DNA from: SAR324 cluster bacterium
GTDB taxonomy: Bacteria > SAR324 > JACQKK01
Length of the DNA: 6,723 nt
NCBI GenBank assembly: GCA_027296185.1
Contig: JAPUJL010000265.1
Location: forward strand, 1 to 6,723
Reading direction: 5' to 3'
Below are positions 1 through 5,956 of the stretch, piece after piece. The translations under genes and the position numbers were made by a program. The notes below the pieces were generated by a model that was not told the origin of the DNA, did no database searches, and worked only from the letters and a program-made list of their open reading frames with translations. How positions within the stretch are numbered: the stretch's first letter is position 1; each line of letters begins with the position of its first letter.

Positions 1-60
1 AACTACTTGTTGTTGGGGCGCAGGCCCCCGGACGATATCGACGACCCGCTGATCGTCTGA
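1..60 (+). pseudogene. gpmI: Second, inverted copy of the gpmI 3' end (partial)
   Basis: Read on the plus strand in frame 1, this encodes NYLLLGRRPPDDIDDPLIV followed by TGA. That is exactly the last 19 residues and the stop of the intact gpmI at 243-1883 on the minus strand. The DNA differs at one base within the codons (position 45, C where the other copy has T), a synonymous Asp codon change. The gene body, if any, lies to the left of the window, so I cannot tell whether this is a second full gene, a fragment or an assembly or amplification chimera. It faces the intact gpmI tail to tail. Confidence 0.6.
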
Positions 61-90
61 GCGCCTGAAGACCGGAGCGTCTGCACCGGT
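1..90. repeat. Left arm of a 90-bp imperfect inverted repeat
   Basis: Positions 1-90 are the reverse complement of 213-302 with six mismatches by my count (45, 66, 71, 74, 80, 82). The first 62 bases contain only one of these and cover the gpmI tail. The remaining 28 cover the sequence just past the gpmI stop and hold five. Similarity stops abruptly after GCACCGGT (83-90). Confidence 0.9.
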
Positions 91-197
91 TCCCCACCGG
101 GCGCCATGCCGATCACGATCCCCCGCCCGGGGTAGGGGTTAACGGCCAGCTCGCGCAGGTTGGCCTGCGCCTCCCCGGTGAGCCTGTCCAATTTCAC
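3..197 (-). pseudogene. Truncated IMP cyclohydrolase-like (PurO family) gene start
   Basis: The frame starts at GTG 197-195 with a GAGG Shine-Dalgarno at 207-204 (spacing 6 nt), 45 nt after the gpmI stop on the same strand. Residues 1-39 include NPYPGRGIVIG (20-30) and GGEPVQ (34-39), which resemble the N-terminus of the IMP cyclohydrolase-like family (ring closure of FAICAR to IMP, last step of purine synthesis), where the next residues would be a YWI..GRS-type segment. After Gln39 the frame instead runs antisense into the inverted gpmI copy and stops at residue 64. The real gene was therefore cut near position 83, or the contig is misjoined there. The start looks like a genuine gene start downstream of gpmI. 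Family assignment rests on a short segment recalled from memory. Confidence 0.55.
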
Positions 198-212
198 GCG
201 ATTCCTCGATTC

Positions 213-302
213 ACCGGTGCGGCCGCTCTGGGCTTCCGGCGCTCAGACGATCAGCGGATCGTCGATATCGTCCGGGGGCCTGCGCCCCAACAACAAGTAG
301 TT
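213..302. repeat. Right arm of the 90-bp imperfect inverted repeat
   Basis: This is the partner of 1-90. It contains the native 3' end of gpmI plus 30 bases downstream of its stop. The centre of the inverted repeat (91-212) holds the start of the truncated IMP cyclohydrolase-like gene. Confidence 0.9.
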
Positions 303-1883
303 GGTAGCCGCCAGGCGGCTGAGGGTGAGCGGCCGCCCATCCGCCTCTCCCATGACCCGGTAATCGCCGGGCCTGAACAGCGGATCGAACACGATCACCG
401 GTACCGGATTCAGCGAGTGACGGGTGTTGGGCTCCCGCTCCTGGGTGATCGGGTTGGGCGAGATCATCTCGTCGGCGTTGCCGTGATCGGCGGTGATAAT
501 CGCCAGCCCGCCCACCTGCCGCAGGGCCTCCGTGATCTGGCCCAACGCACGGTCCACCGCCTCGGTGCCCAGAATTGCGGCGGCCAGGTCGCCCGTATGC
601 CCGACCATGTCCGTGTTGGCGAAATTGATCAGGCCCCACTGGAACTTGCCGCTGCGAATCAGCTCGCACGCCTTGTCGGCGATCTCCGCCGCCTTCATCG
701 CCGGTAGCTCGGCGAAGGAATCCACCCGGTCCGAGGGAATCAGATGATAGAGCTCGTACTGCGGGTCCAGGGGCTCCCGGTAGCCGCCGTTGAAGAAGAA
801 GGTCACGTGGGCGTACTTCTGGGATTCCGCCAGCCGGAACTGGTGCAACCCCATCTCCAACACCCGCCGTCCGAACCCGTCGTCCATGCGGGAAGCCCCG
901 ACCAGCCGTTGCGGCGGCAGATCGGTATCCTCGTCGTAGACCATCATCCCCGCGTAGAGCACCCGCGGGCGCTCACCCCGATCGAACCCGGCGAAGTCGT
1001 CCTCGACCATGGCGCGGCTGAACTCGATGGCCCGGTCGGCCCGGAAATTCATGAAGATTACCGAGTCCCCGTCGCGCATGGGACCCACCGGCTCGCCTTC
1101 CCGCGTCACGACGAAGGGCGGCAAATCCTGATCCACCGCATCGGGCATGCTGCCCCGCAACGACCGCAGCGCCGCCGCAGCGCTGGGAAACGCGGCGGCC
1201 CCGGTACCGTGGACGTGGACGTCCCAGCCCCGCTTCACTTTCTCCCAGCGGCGATCCCGGTCCATGGTGATCACCTCGCGCCCACCGCCGCTGGCGATAG
1301 CGTAATCCCAGCCGGGCTGCTCCCGGACGATGATGCCCAGCCGCTGCTCCAGGGGTTCGACGTAGGTCTGGGCGGATTGATAGGGCACGTCCCGCCCATC
1401 CAACAGGGCATGGACGTACAGGCGGCGGACGCCCTTACGCCGGGCGTACTCGATAATGGCGTAAAAATGATCGATGTGGCTGTGGACATTTCCATCGGAG
1501 AGCAGCCCGAGCAGGTGCAAGGCCCCGCCGCCGCCCATGCAACCGTCCACCAGGCGGTTGAGCACCTCCCCCTGGAAAAACTCGCCGCTGTCGATCAGCT
1601 CCTTGATTCGCGTCGGGCCTTGGGGAAAGATCCGCCCGGCTCCCATGGTGAGATGCCCCACCTCGGAGCCGCCGATATCTTTGGCCCCCGGGAGCCCCAC
1701 ATAGTGCCCGTGGGTGAGGATCGAGCCGTGGGGACAATCCTGTAGCATGCGGTCGACGTGAGGCTTGCGCGCCTGATGGATCGCGTCTCCTTCGTCCCCC
1801 TGACCGATACCCCATCCGTCCAATACGATGTTGACGATTGGGCCACGGCCCTTGAAGTGCTCCGCCAGGACTCGGCTGCGCAT
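243..1883 (-). CDS. gpmI: 2,3-bisphosphoglycerate-independent phosphoglycerate mutase
   Basis: Cytosolic glycolytic/gluconeogenic enzyme interconverting 3- and 2-phosphoglycerate via a phosphoserine intermediate, with two divalent metal ions (usually Mn). From ATG 1883-1881 it is 546 residues, slightly long for the family (about 510-550). Visible signatures: NIVLDGWG (18-25, metal-binding Asp22), GGSEVGHLTMGAGR (71-84, with Ser73 at the catalytic phosphoserine position), SDGNVHSH (129-136), HALLDGRD (158-165), FMNFRADRA (277-285), HVTFFFNGG (359-367), INFANTDMVGHTGD (419-432, Asp425 and His429) and ITADHGNADEM (463-473, Asp466 and His467). All catalytic and metal-ligand motifs are present, so it should be active. 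The open frame extends 48 codons further upstream, but that part has no family resemblance and crosses the likely promoter. I see no clear Shine-Dalgarno before the chosen start. The last 19 codons recur inverted at the window's left end. Confidence 0.95.
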   Translation of the reverse strand: MRSRVLAEHFKGRGPIVNIVLDGWGIGQGDEGDAIHQARKPHVDRMLQDCPHGSILTHGHYVGLPGAKDIGGSEVGHLTMGAGRIFPQGPTRIKELIDSGEFFQGEVLNRLVDGCMGGGGALHLLGLLSDGNVHSHIDHFYAIIEYARRKGVRRLYVHALLDGRDVPYQSAQTYVEPLEQRLGIIVREQPGWDYAIASGGGREVITMDRDRRWEKVKRGWDVHVHGTGAAAFPSAAAALRSLRGSMPDAVDQDLPPFVVTREGEPVGPMRDGDSVIFMNFRADRAIEFSRAMVEDDFAGFDRGERPRVLYAGMMVYDEDTDLPPQRLVGASRMDDGFGRRVLEMGLHQFRLAESQKYAHVTFFFNGGYREPLDPQYELYHLIPSDRVDSFAELPAMKAAEIADKACELIRSGKFQWGLINFANTDMVGHTGDLAAAILGTEAVDRALGQITEALRQVGGLAIITADHGNADEMISPNPITQEREPNTRHSLNPVPVIVFDPLFRPGDYRVMGEADGRPLTLSRLAATNYLLLGRRPPDDIDDPLIV

Positions 1884-1994
1884 CGCTCGGTCGATACCCG
1901 AAGAAGGGAGAGGGGTTGGAATCGCGCCCCTTGCAGCGCCCGGAGGGCCTCCCGGCACACATTTCGGCGGCCCTGCAGGCGCCCGTTGGGTCGA

Positions 1995-2022
1995 ATGATA
2001 ACAGCCGTGCCGCCGATGGCAA
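1995..2022 (-). promoter_or_regulatory. Sigma70-like promoter for gpmI
   Basis: On the minus strand, TTGCCA (2022-2017), a 16-bp spacer and TATCAT (2000-1995) each differ by one base from the consensus -35 and -10 hexamers. It lies about 110 bp before the gpmI ATG, after the tandem repeats, so gpmI probably has its own transcript independent of the yejM-like gene. It also argues against the longer 2027 start for gpmI, which would place the start codon upstream of the promoter. Confidence 0.55.
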
Positions 2023-2030
2023 CCCAACCT

Positions 2031-2132
2031 GCGCGGCGCCTTTTGCCCCGCGTAAAAGCAGCCGGCGCGGCGCCTTTTGCCGCGCGTAAAAGCAGCCGGC
2101 GCGGCGCTCTTTACCGCACGTAAAAGGAGCCG
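2031..2132. repeat. Three 34-bp tandem repeats with internal dyad
   Basis: Units are 2031-2064, 2065-2098 and 2099-2132. Units 1 and 2 differ at one base by my count; unit 3 is more diverged. Each reads (plus) GCGCGGCGCC-CTTTT-type core-AAAAG-CAGCCG. On the minus strand the core CTTTTACGCGCGGCAAAAG forms a 5-bp AT stem, flanked by a second CGGC/GCCG stem across a 2x2 mismatch. The array fills the gap between the yejM-like stop and the gpmI promoter. Serial weak terminators or an extragenic palindromic array are plausible; I infer the role from position only. Confidence 0.85.
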
Positions 2133-2153
2133 GCGCGCTGAGGTTCAGCGCGC
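2133..2153 (-). terminator. Hairpin over the stop codon of the yejM-like gene
   Basis: GCGCGCTG (2133-2140), a 5-nt loop and CAGCGCGC (2146-2153) form a perfect 8-bp GC-rich stem that includes the TGA stop at 2147-2145. On the minus strand it is followed after about 7 nt by a short CCTTTTA run, which comes from the first tandem-repeat unit met. The U-run is short and displaced, so intrinsic termination is possible but not certain. Confidence 0.45.
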
Positions 2154-4013
2154 ATAGTATCGGCCGATGCGCACCAGCGCCTCGAGCGCCAGCTGGGAAT
2201 CGGGCGAGATGCCGGTCAACTCCAGGTAGCCCGAATCGTAGGTCTCCACCAGTCCCGCGTAGTAGTAGACCGTGATTCGGTCGTCCTCCACTACGCTGAA
2301 CCGGTTGTAGGCGCTGATGACGAGAAAGTCCCGCTCGGCCGTATCCAACAGATGACGCCCGGTGCTGTACGCGGCGGACTCCGTGGTACATCCGAGCAAA
2401 TCCCGCATCAGCGTCGGCGCCAGATCCACGTGGCCGGTGCGGTGGGTGAAGGTGCCGGGCGCCTCGCCGGGCCAGCTGATCAGCAGCGGCACCTGGGTCT
2501 GGTAACGGGAAAAGTTTCCGGAGTGACCCCAGTAGCCGCGCCCGTTGTCGTTGAACTCCTCGCCGTGATCCCCGGTGATCGCGACGATCGTGCGCTCCAA
2601 TTGTCCGGTGGCGCGAAGCCGGTTCAACACCTCGCCCACCAAGCTGTCCACGAAATGCACCGAATTGCGGTACTTGTTCACCAGGGGCTCGGGATCCATC
2701 CCTTCGCCGCGGGCGAAGTAATTGATCCGCTTCATGAACGGCCGGAAAGGATTGGGGTAGCCGGGAGGCGTCTCATAGAGGCCGTGGGGTGTGTCGTAGA
2801 ACAAGAATCCGAAGAATGGCGGCGCCCCTGCACTTCTCCGATCGAGGTACGCGTTGAACTCCGCGGTGATGTTCCGATCCCGATTGTAGGGATGCGTGCC
2901 TTCCGACTGCATCCTCAAATTCGGCACCTCGGCGAACACGGTGCGGTCGAACTCGGGGCTGTTCAACTTCGCGCTGCCGTAGATCGCAGGCTCGTAACCG
3001 CGCTTCAGCAGCTCGTGAACCAGCACCGGCCCCCGTTTCTCCTGGAGCATGGCGTGCCAGTAGGTGGCGGGAAGCCCGTAGAACAGCGAGAAAATGCCCG
3101 TCCGCGACTCGTTGCCGCCGCTGTAATGCTCGTCGAAGCGCCAACTCTCCTCGGCCAACGCCGCCATGTGGGGCGTCACTCGCTCGTTCAGCATGTCGAA
3201 GCGCCAGGAATCCACCACGATTACCAGGACGTTCCACTGGGGCCCGTTGGCCGAGCAAGTGAGCGGCTGCACCGGATAGTTCAGGCCGCTCTCTCCCTGT
3301 GGCACGGCCGCACCGAGGACACCCGGAGTGGCCACGACCCCCACCGCCGCCAGAACGCCTCGTGCACTGGTGGGCTGGAATCCCGGCAAGTAGCGCGCCT
3401 GGCGGGTGATCGGCGTGTAGGACACCGCGCTGGCCCAGGCGTACATGACATTCTCCGCCACGAACGCCCCCGCCAGGGCCAGGCCTATGGCCCATCCGAT
3501 CCACCGGCCGCGGTTGATCGTCATCCATTTGAGCGCGCCGAACCCGAGTCCCAGATGCAGCGCGATCACCGCCACACCCAACAGGCCGAAGAGCGTCCAC
3601 ATGAACGCCGACACGTCGTAGATCTCTCCGACCGCCCCACCGAAGATCATGTCGACGACCATCCCATTGATATGAAACCGGTATTGGTCGAAGATGAACG
3701 TGTCGAGGAAGATCACGAGCGAGAGCGCCGCGCCCAACGAAAGGGCGACCGGGACGATCAGCCACCGCCGCGGCAACACCAGCGTCAGCGGAATCATGAG
3801 CAACATGGGCAGGAACGCCAGCGACGCGAAATGGCCGGCGAAGCCCAGCACCGTGAACGTGAGCGCCAAGGGCTCGTTGGGGATGCTCAGCTGGCCCAGA
3901 TATTGGGTCGAGATGGCCAGCACCAGCACCCAATTGGCGAAAAAGTACCACCCGCACCAACGCAACAACTCGCGCCGTCTTCCGTATCGCGGGGGTTCGG
4001 TAACGCTCGGCAT
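2145..4013 (-). CDS. yejM: YejM/PbgA-like inner-membrane sulfatase-fold protein
   Basis: From ATG 4013-4011 it is 622 residues (E. coli YejM is about 586). Residues about 19-192 are hydrophobic with roughly five membrane segments (near 19-41, 50-66, 68-103 as one or two segments, 135-156, 172-192), matching the DUF3413 region. The linker NVMYAWAS..Y.PITRQARYLP (from about 188) closely resembles the YejM linker. The periplasmic sulfatase/alkaline-phosphatase fold follows, with IVVDSWRFD (266-273, Asp268), GGNESRTGIFSLFYG (299-313, Ser303 at the nucleophile position), GDHGEEFND (481-489, Asp482 and His483) and WGHSGN (495-500). In enterobacteria this protein senses periplasmic LPS and restrains LapB/FtsH degradation of LpxC; that role is inferred here by homology. 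The frame extends 54 codons upstream without family resemblance or a Shine-Dalgarno, so I start at the Met just before the first membrane segment. No strong ribosome site is visible there either. Confidence 0.85.
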   Translation of the reverse strand: MPSVTEPPRYGRRRELLRWCGWYFFANWVLVLAISTQYLGQLSIPNEPLALTFTVLGFAGHFASLAFLPMLLMIPLTLVLPRRWLIVPVALSLGAALSLVIFLDTFIFDQYRFHINGMVVDMIFGGAVGEIYDVSAFMWTLFGLLGVAVIALHLGLGFGALKWMTINRGRWIGWAIGLALAGAFVAENVMYAWASAVSYTPITRQARYLPGFQPTSARGVLAAVGVVATPGVLGAAVPQGESGLNYPVQPLTCSANGPQWNVLVIVVDSWRFDMLNERVTPHMAALAEESWRFDEHYSGGNESRTGIFSLFYGLPATYWHAMLQEKRGPVLVHELLKRGYEPAIYGSAKLNSPEFDRTVFAEVPNLRMQSEGTHPYNRDRNITAEFNAYLDRRSAGAPPFFGFLFYDTPHGLYETPPGYPNPFRPFMKRINYFARGEGMDPEPLVNKYRNSVHFVDSLVGEVLNRLRATGQLERTIVAITGDHGEEFNDNGRGYWGHSGNFSRYQTQVPLLISWPGEAPGTFTHRTGHVDLAPTLMRDLLGCTTESAAYSTGRHLLDTAERDFLVISAYNRFSVVEDDRITVYYYAGLVETYDSGYLELTGISPDSQLALEALVRIGRYYAR

Positions 4014-4335
4014 CTCGGGTGGCCTGGCGGCCGGCAAGGGGATGGAGGTGCCCGCCGCGGTACGGAGCGCCGCACCGCTCCCGCAGGGAAAGGGCTCCGC
4101 CGCCGGTCGATTCCGCCGGTAAGGGGCTCCAGCGCCCGGAAAGACCGCGGCTCCAATGAACCCATAGGGTAACAAGAATCGTGCCCCTCGGCTACGGGCC
4201 GATCGCTCCCGGTAGCGGTGGACCTGCGCCAGGGGCCGTGCCGCGGCGGACCGGGTATGATAACCCTTGGGGCGTCCGCCCGAGGCTCGGGCGGCGCAAA
4301 AGCGGCCGCCCTTTCACGTCGATACGAGTCCCCAG
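4014..4335. other. Divergent intergenic region between the yejM-like and serK-like genes
   Basis: This 322-bp GC-rich gap should carry promoters for both flanking genes. I see no convincing paired -35/-10 on either strand. The best plus-strand candidate is an isolated TATGAT at 4256-4261 with no acceptable -35. The minus-strand frame stays open to 4175, but it reads as low-complexity Pro/Ala/Gly without family resemblance. A perfect hairpin at 4276-4294 is listed separately. Confidence 0.5.
4276..4294 (+). promoter_or_regulatory. Perfect GC-rich hairpin upstream of the serK-like gene
   Basis: CCGCCCGA (4276-4283), loop GGC and TCGGGCGG (4287-4294) give a perfect 8-bp stem with a 3-nt loop, 41 bp before the ATG at 4336 and just after a TATGAT that could be a -10 (4256-4261). 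If that is the promoter, the hairpin is near the 5' end of the transcript and could affect stability or translation, or serve as a protein-binding palindrome in DNA. No T-run follows on either strand, so it is not a classical terminator. Confidence 0.4.
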
Positions 4336-5187
4336 ATGAGCCACCCGGAGACGATGCCGCTGCTGCGCCTTGTACCGTCGGACAGCATCCTGTTCCACGA
4401 GCGGCCGGAGCGGCGGCGCACCGAGCGCATCACCCGGCGCATCCGGGAGGACCGGCAGTTGCGCAATCCCCCCATCGTGGCCGATCTGAAGGACGGAAAG
4501 TACCTGCTGCTCGACGGCGCCAACCGGGTGAGCGGCATGAAGGCGCTGAACTACTCCCACACCCCCGTCCAGGTCGTGGACTACGGGGAGCCCTCCATCG
4601 AGCTCAAGGGATGGCACCACCTGCTAATCCAGGGGCGTGCCCTGAATCTGCTCGATTCGCTCCGGGCCATGGACCAACTGGCGGTGCGGCAGGTGGAGGC
4701 GGTCGAGATCGAGCGGTTGCTCGAGGCGCGGCGGCTGCTGGCCATCTTCGTCGACGAAGGCGCGGCGGCCTGGGGGCTCTACCCGGCCCAAGACTCCCCC
4801 AAAGTCGACAGCTTCGCCCGCATCGCCGCCCTGGAGCGGATCGTCGCCACCTACGAGGGGCAGAGCGACCTGGAGCGCATTAAGCTGGCGGAATTTTCCA
4901 ACCTGCCCGAGGTGATCCGCTCGGTGGAGCACCAGTTGTGCCTGTTCCCCGCGCTGTACAAGGAGGAACTGCTCGAGCTGGCCCGCGCCCAGGTGATGAT
5001 TCCCACCGGCATCACCCGGCACCTCATTCCGGGCCGCGCCCTGGGCCTGAACCTGGCCCTGGATTTCCTCACCGCGCTCCCCAGCGACGAGGCCAAGCAG
5101 GCCCACTTCCAGGACTACCTAGACCGCCTGGAAATCGAAGGCCGAATCCGCTTCTACGAGGAATCGGTGTTCATCATGAACGAGTGA
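4336..5187 (+). CDS. ParB-fold protein of the SerK/SbnI serine-kinase family
   Basis: 283 residues from ATG 4336. An alternative ATG at 4354 has GGAG only 3 nt ahead, and an upstream frame from 4267 lacks resemblance. The N-terminal part has the ParB/sulfiredoxin-like layout: a short strand (LRLVPSDSI), FHERPERRR with Glu22 aligning by eye with the catalytic Glu of archaeal SerK, LRNPPIVADL..GKYLLLDGANR (Asp60, Arg64), then TPVQVVDYGEP. The C-terminal MIPTGITRHLIPGRAL (about 221-236, with Thr227-Arg228-His229) matches the TRHVLP-type motif of SerK. Known members (SerK; SbnI in siderophore synthesis) phosphorylate free L-serine, and SbnI also binds DNA and haem. Here the usual DGHHR is DGANR, losing both histidines, so activity or substrate may differ. 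It is soluble and divergent from the yejM-like gene. Family placement is by remembered motifs; function is inferred. Confidence 0.7.
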   Translation: MSHPETMPLLRLVPSDSILFHERPERRRTERITRRIREDRQLRNPPIVADLKDGKYLLLDGANRVSGMKALNYSHTPVQVVDYGEPSIELKGWHHLLIQGRALNLLDSLRAMDQLAVRQVEAVEIERLLEARRLLAIFVDEGAAAWGLYPAQDSPKVDSFARIAALERIVATYEGQSDLERIKLAEFSNLPEVIRSVEHQLCLFPALYKEELLELARAQVMIPTGITRHLIPGRALGLNLALDFLTALPSDEAKQAHFQDYLDRLEIEGRIRFYEESVFIMNE

Positions 5188-5211
5188 GGAGTGTGTTTTG
5201 TACTGATAAAA

Positions 5212-5249
5212 ACAGTCACATAGGAACCAAATATTTGGTTGAGGACTGT
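5212..5249. repeat. Nested AT-rich palindrome downstream of the serK-like gene
   Basis: A perfect 16-bp palindrome, AACCAAATATTTGGTT (5225-5240), sits inside a second inverted pair ACAGTC (5212-5217) and GACTGT (5244-5249). It is much AT-richer than the preceding gene and begins 24 bp after its stop. It could be a protein-binding operator, a cruciform, or part of a bidirectional 3' structure. A terminator is less likely because no T-run follows directly (the TTTT of TGTTTTG starts about 14 bp later). Confidence 0.6.
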
Positions 5250-5587
5250 CGAGCACTCTGTTTTGAGGGGTCTTTTGCCGAGATATTATCGAGCGGCCAA
5301 AACAAATCCCCAGCTCCGCGGCCGTAACCGATGCGAGGGATAATCCTACGCGGCGTCCCTACCAACACCACGGGCCAGGGTCACGTCCGCGCAGGGAAAC
5401 GAATCGCCTTGCGGAACGTTCCAGCCTTTCCGGCTGGGGAAATACGTGCTCCCGGCTGGTCACTGTATCCCCGTTGCGCGATTCGGAGGATACGACGTTG
5501 CACAACCTCCTAAAGCCCTGAGTTCTCAAGGAACGCGCCGAACATTTCCACCCTAGACGCGGCCGCAAAATTGCTCGCTCGCCGCGA
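5250..5587. other. Non-coding stretch, no gene recognised
   Basis: About 340 bp without a frame I can support. The only local structure noted is a CCAGCC-TTTCC-GGCTGG hairpin at 5421-5437 (6-bp stem). Short open frames on both strands have no recognisable motifs. Eroded remnants of a mobile or toxin-antitoxin gene cannot be excluded, but I see no positive evidence. Confidence 0.4.
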
Positions 5588-5726
5588 CCTTCGAGACCCG
5601 CGCATGGCGCGCTCCTTCCCTCGGCGGGCTCGGGACAGACAGCAACGCGGCTTGTAGAATGCGATTCCCTGAGGAGGATTCCGGAGGAATCCGTCTCGCC
5701 TGTCCCGAGCCCAGTCGAGGGAAAGG
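5588..5726. repeat. REP/BIME-like interspersed palindromic element
   Basis: Two copies of one motif face each other: CCTTCCCTCGGCGGGCTCGG extended to 5638 (from 5614), and its near reverse complement at 5700-5726 (CTGTCCCGAGCCC then GTCGAGGGAAAGG). Outside the first is a CGCGC-ATG-GCGCG hairpin (5599-5611). Between them is a perfect GGATTCC-GGA-GGAATCC hairpin (5676-5692). Translated, such elements give the well-known spurious CPEPAEG/CPEPSRG peptides found in many bacterial extragenic repeats, and both occur here. It is probably a dispersed element present many times in the genome; copy number cannot be seen from this window. Confidence 0.7.
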
Positions 5727-5837
5727 GTCGGGATCGCCTCACTGTGTCATTATCGAGACCGCTTTCAGTAATAGCCATCACTCACATCCTTCCCATTTTA
5801 CCCTATCGGCGTCCCGCTCCCGAATCCTCACCGCCTG

Positions 5838-5846
5838 TGCTACATT
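5838..5846 (+). promoter_or_regulatory. Extended -10 element before the structured RNA candidate
   Basis: TGCTACATT is a TGn extended -10 with TACATT, two bases off TATAAT. No good -35 lies 16-18 bp upstream, as is tolerated for extended -10 promoters. A start about 6-7 nt after it would fall at 5852-5854, exactly where the closing stem of the hairpin at 5852-5954 begins. Confidence 0.4.
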
Positions 5847-5851
5847 GAGGG

Positions 5852-5954
5852 GCATGGTCTAGGGCGAATTGACGATGTGGGAAGCCCCCGACCTACCCCG
5901 TCGCGTGAGGGCGCATAGGGGAGAGCAGACCGGGGGTCAACTCTTAAGCCATGC
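5852..5954 (+). ncRNA. Candidate structured non-coding RNA, family unknown
   Basis: Five helices nest in order without conflict: GCATGG 5852-5857 with CCATGC 5949-5954; TTGA 5869-5872 with TCAA 5937-5940; CCCCCG 5885-5890 with CGGGGG 5931-5936; CCCC 5896-5899 with GGGG 5918-5921; CGC 5902-5904 with GCG 5911-5913. The result is a rod of about 103 nt with internal loops, like many small regulatory RNAs. I compared it from memory with 6S, tmRNA, SRP and RNase P RNA and found no match. The strand is chosen from the extended -10 just upstream; structure alone would also fit the minus strand. It may extend to about 6061. Confidence 0.4.
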
Positions 5955-5956
5955 AG

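Noticed and set aside
744..1745. 333-codon open frame on the plus strand
   Set aside because: Lies wholly antisense to gpmI, is rich in His/Pro/Gly as expected for a reverse-complement frame of a GC-rich gene, and has no motifs.
1884..2027. 48-codon N-terminal extension of gpmI
   Set aside because: No resemblance to the family, and its start codon would lie upstream of the predicted promoter at 1995-2022.
2031..2132. CRISPR array
   Set aside because: The repeats abut directly with no spacers, and no cas genes are present.
2352..4172. 606-codon open frame on the plus strand
   Set aside because: Antisense to the yejM-like gene; the Arg/His/Gln-rich composition is a mirror of GC-rich codons, with no recognisable domain.
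4014..4175. 54-codon N-terminal extension of the yejM-like gene
   Set aside because: Low-complexity sequence with no ribosome site; the family starts just before the first membrane segment.
5225..5240. Intrinsic terminator of the serK-like gene
   Set aside because: The stem is AT-rich with no loop of its own and no T-run directly after it.
5359..5781. 140-codon open frame on the minus strand
   Set aside because: It crosses the REP-like element and contains the CPEPAEG peptide typical of spurious translations of such repeats; no ribosome site or domain. A faint likeness of one short segment to HigB-type toxins did not extend.
5659..5862. 67-codon open frame on the plus strand
   Set aside because: Begins inside the REP-like element, contains the CPEPSRG repeat peptide and runs into the candidate RNA promoter.
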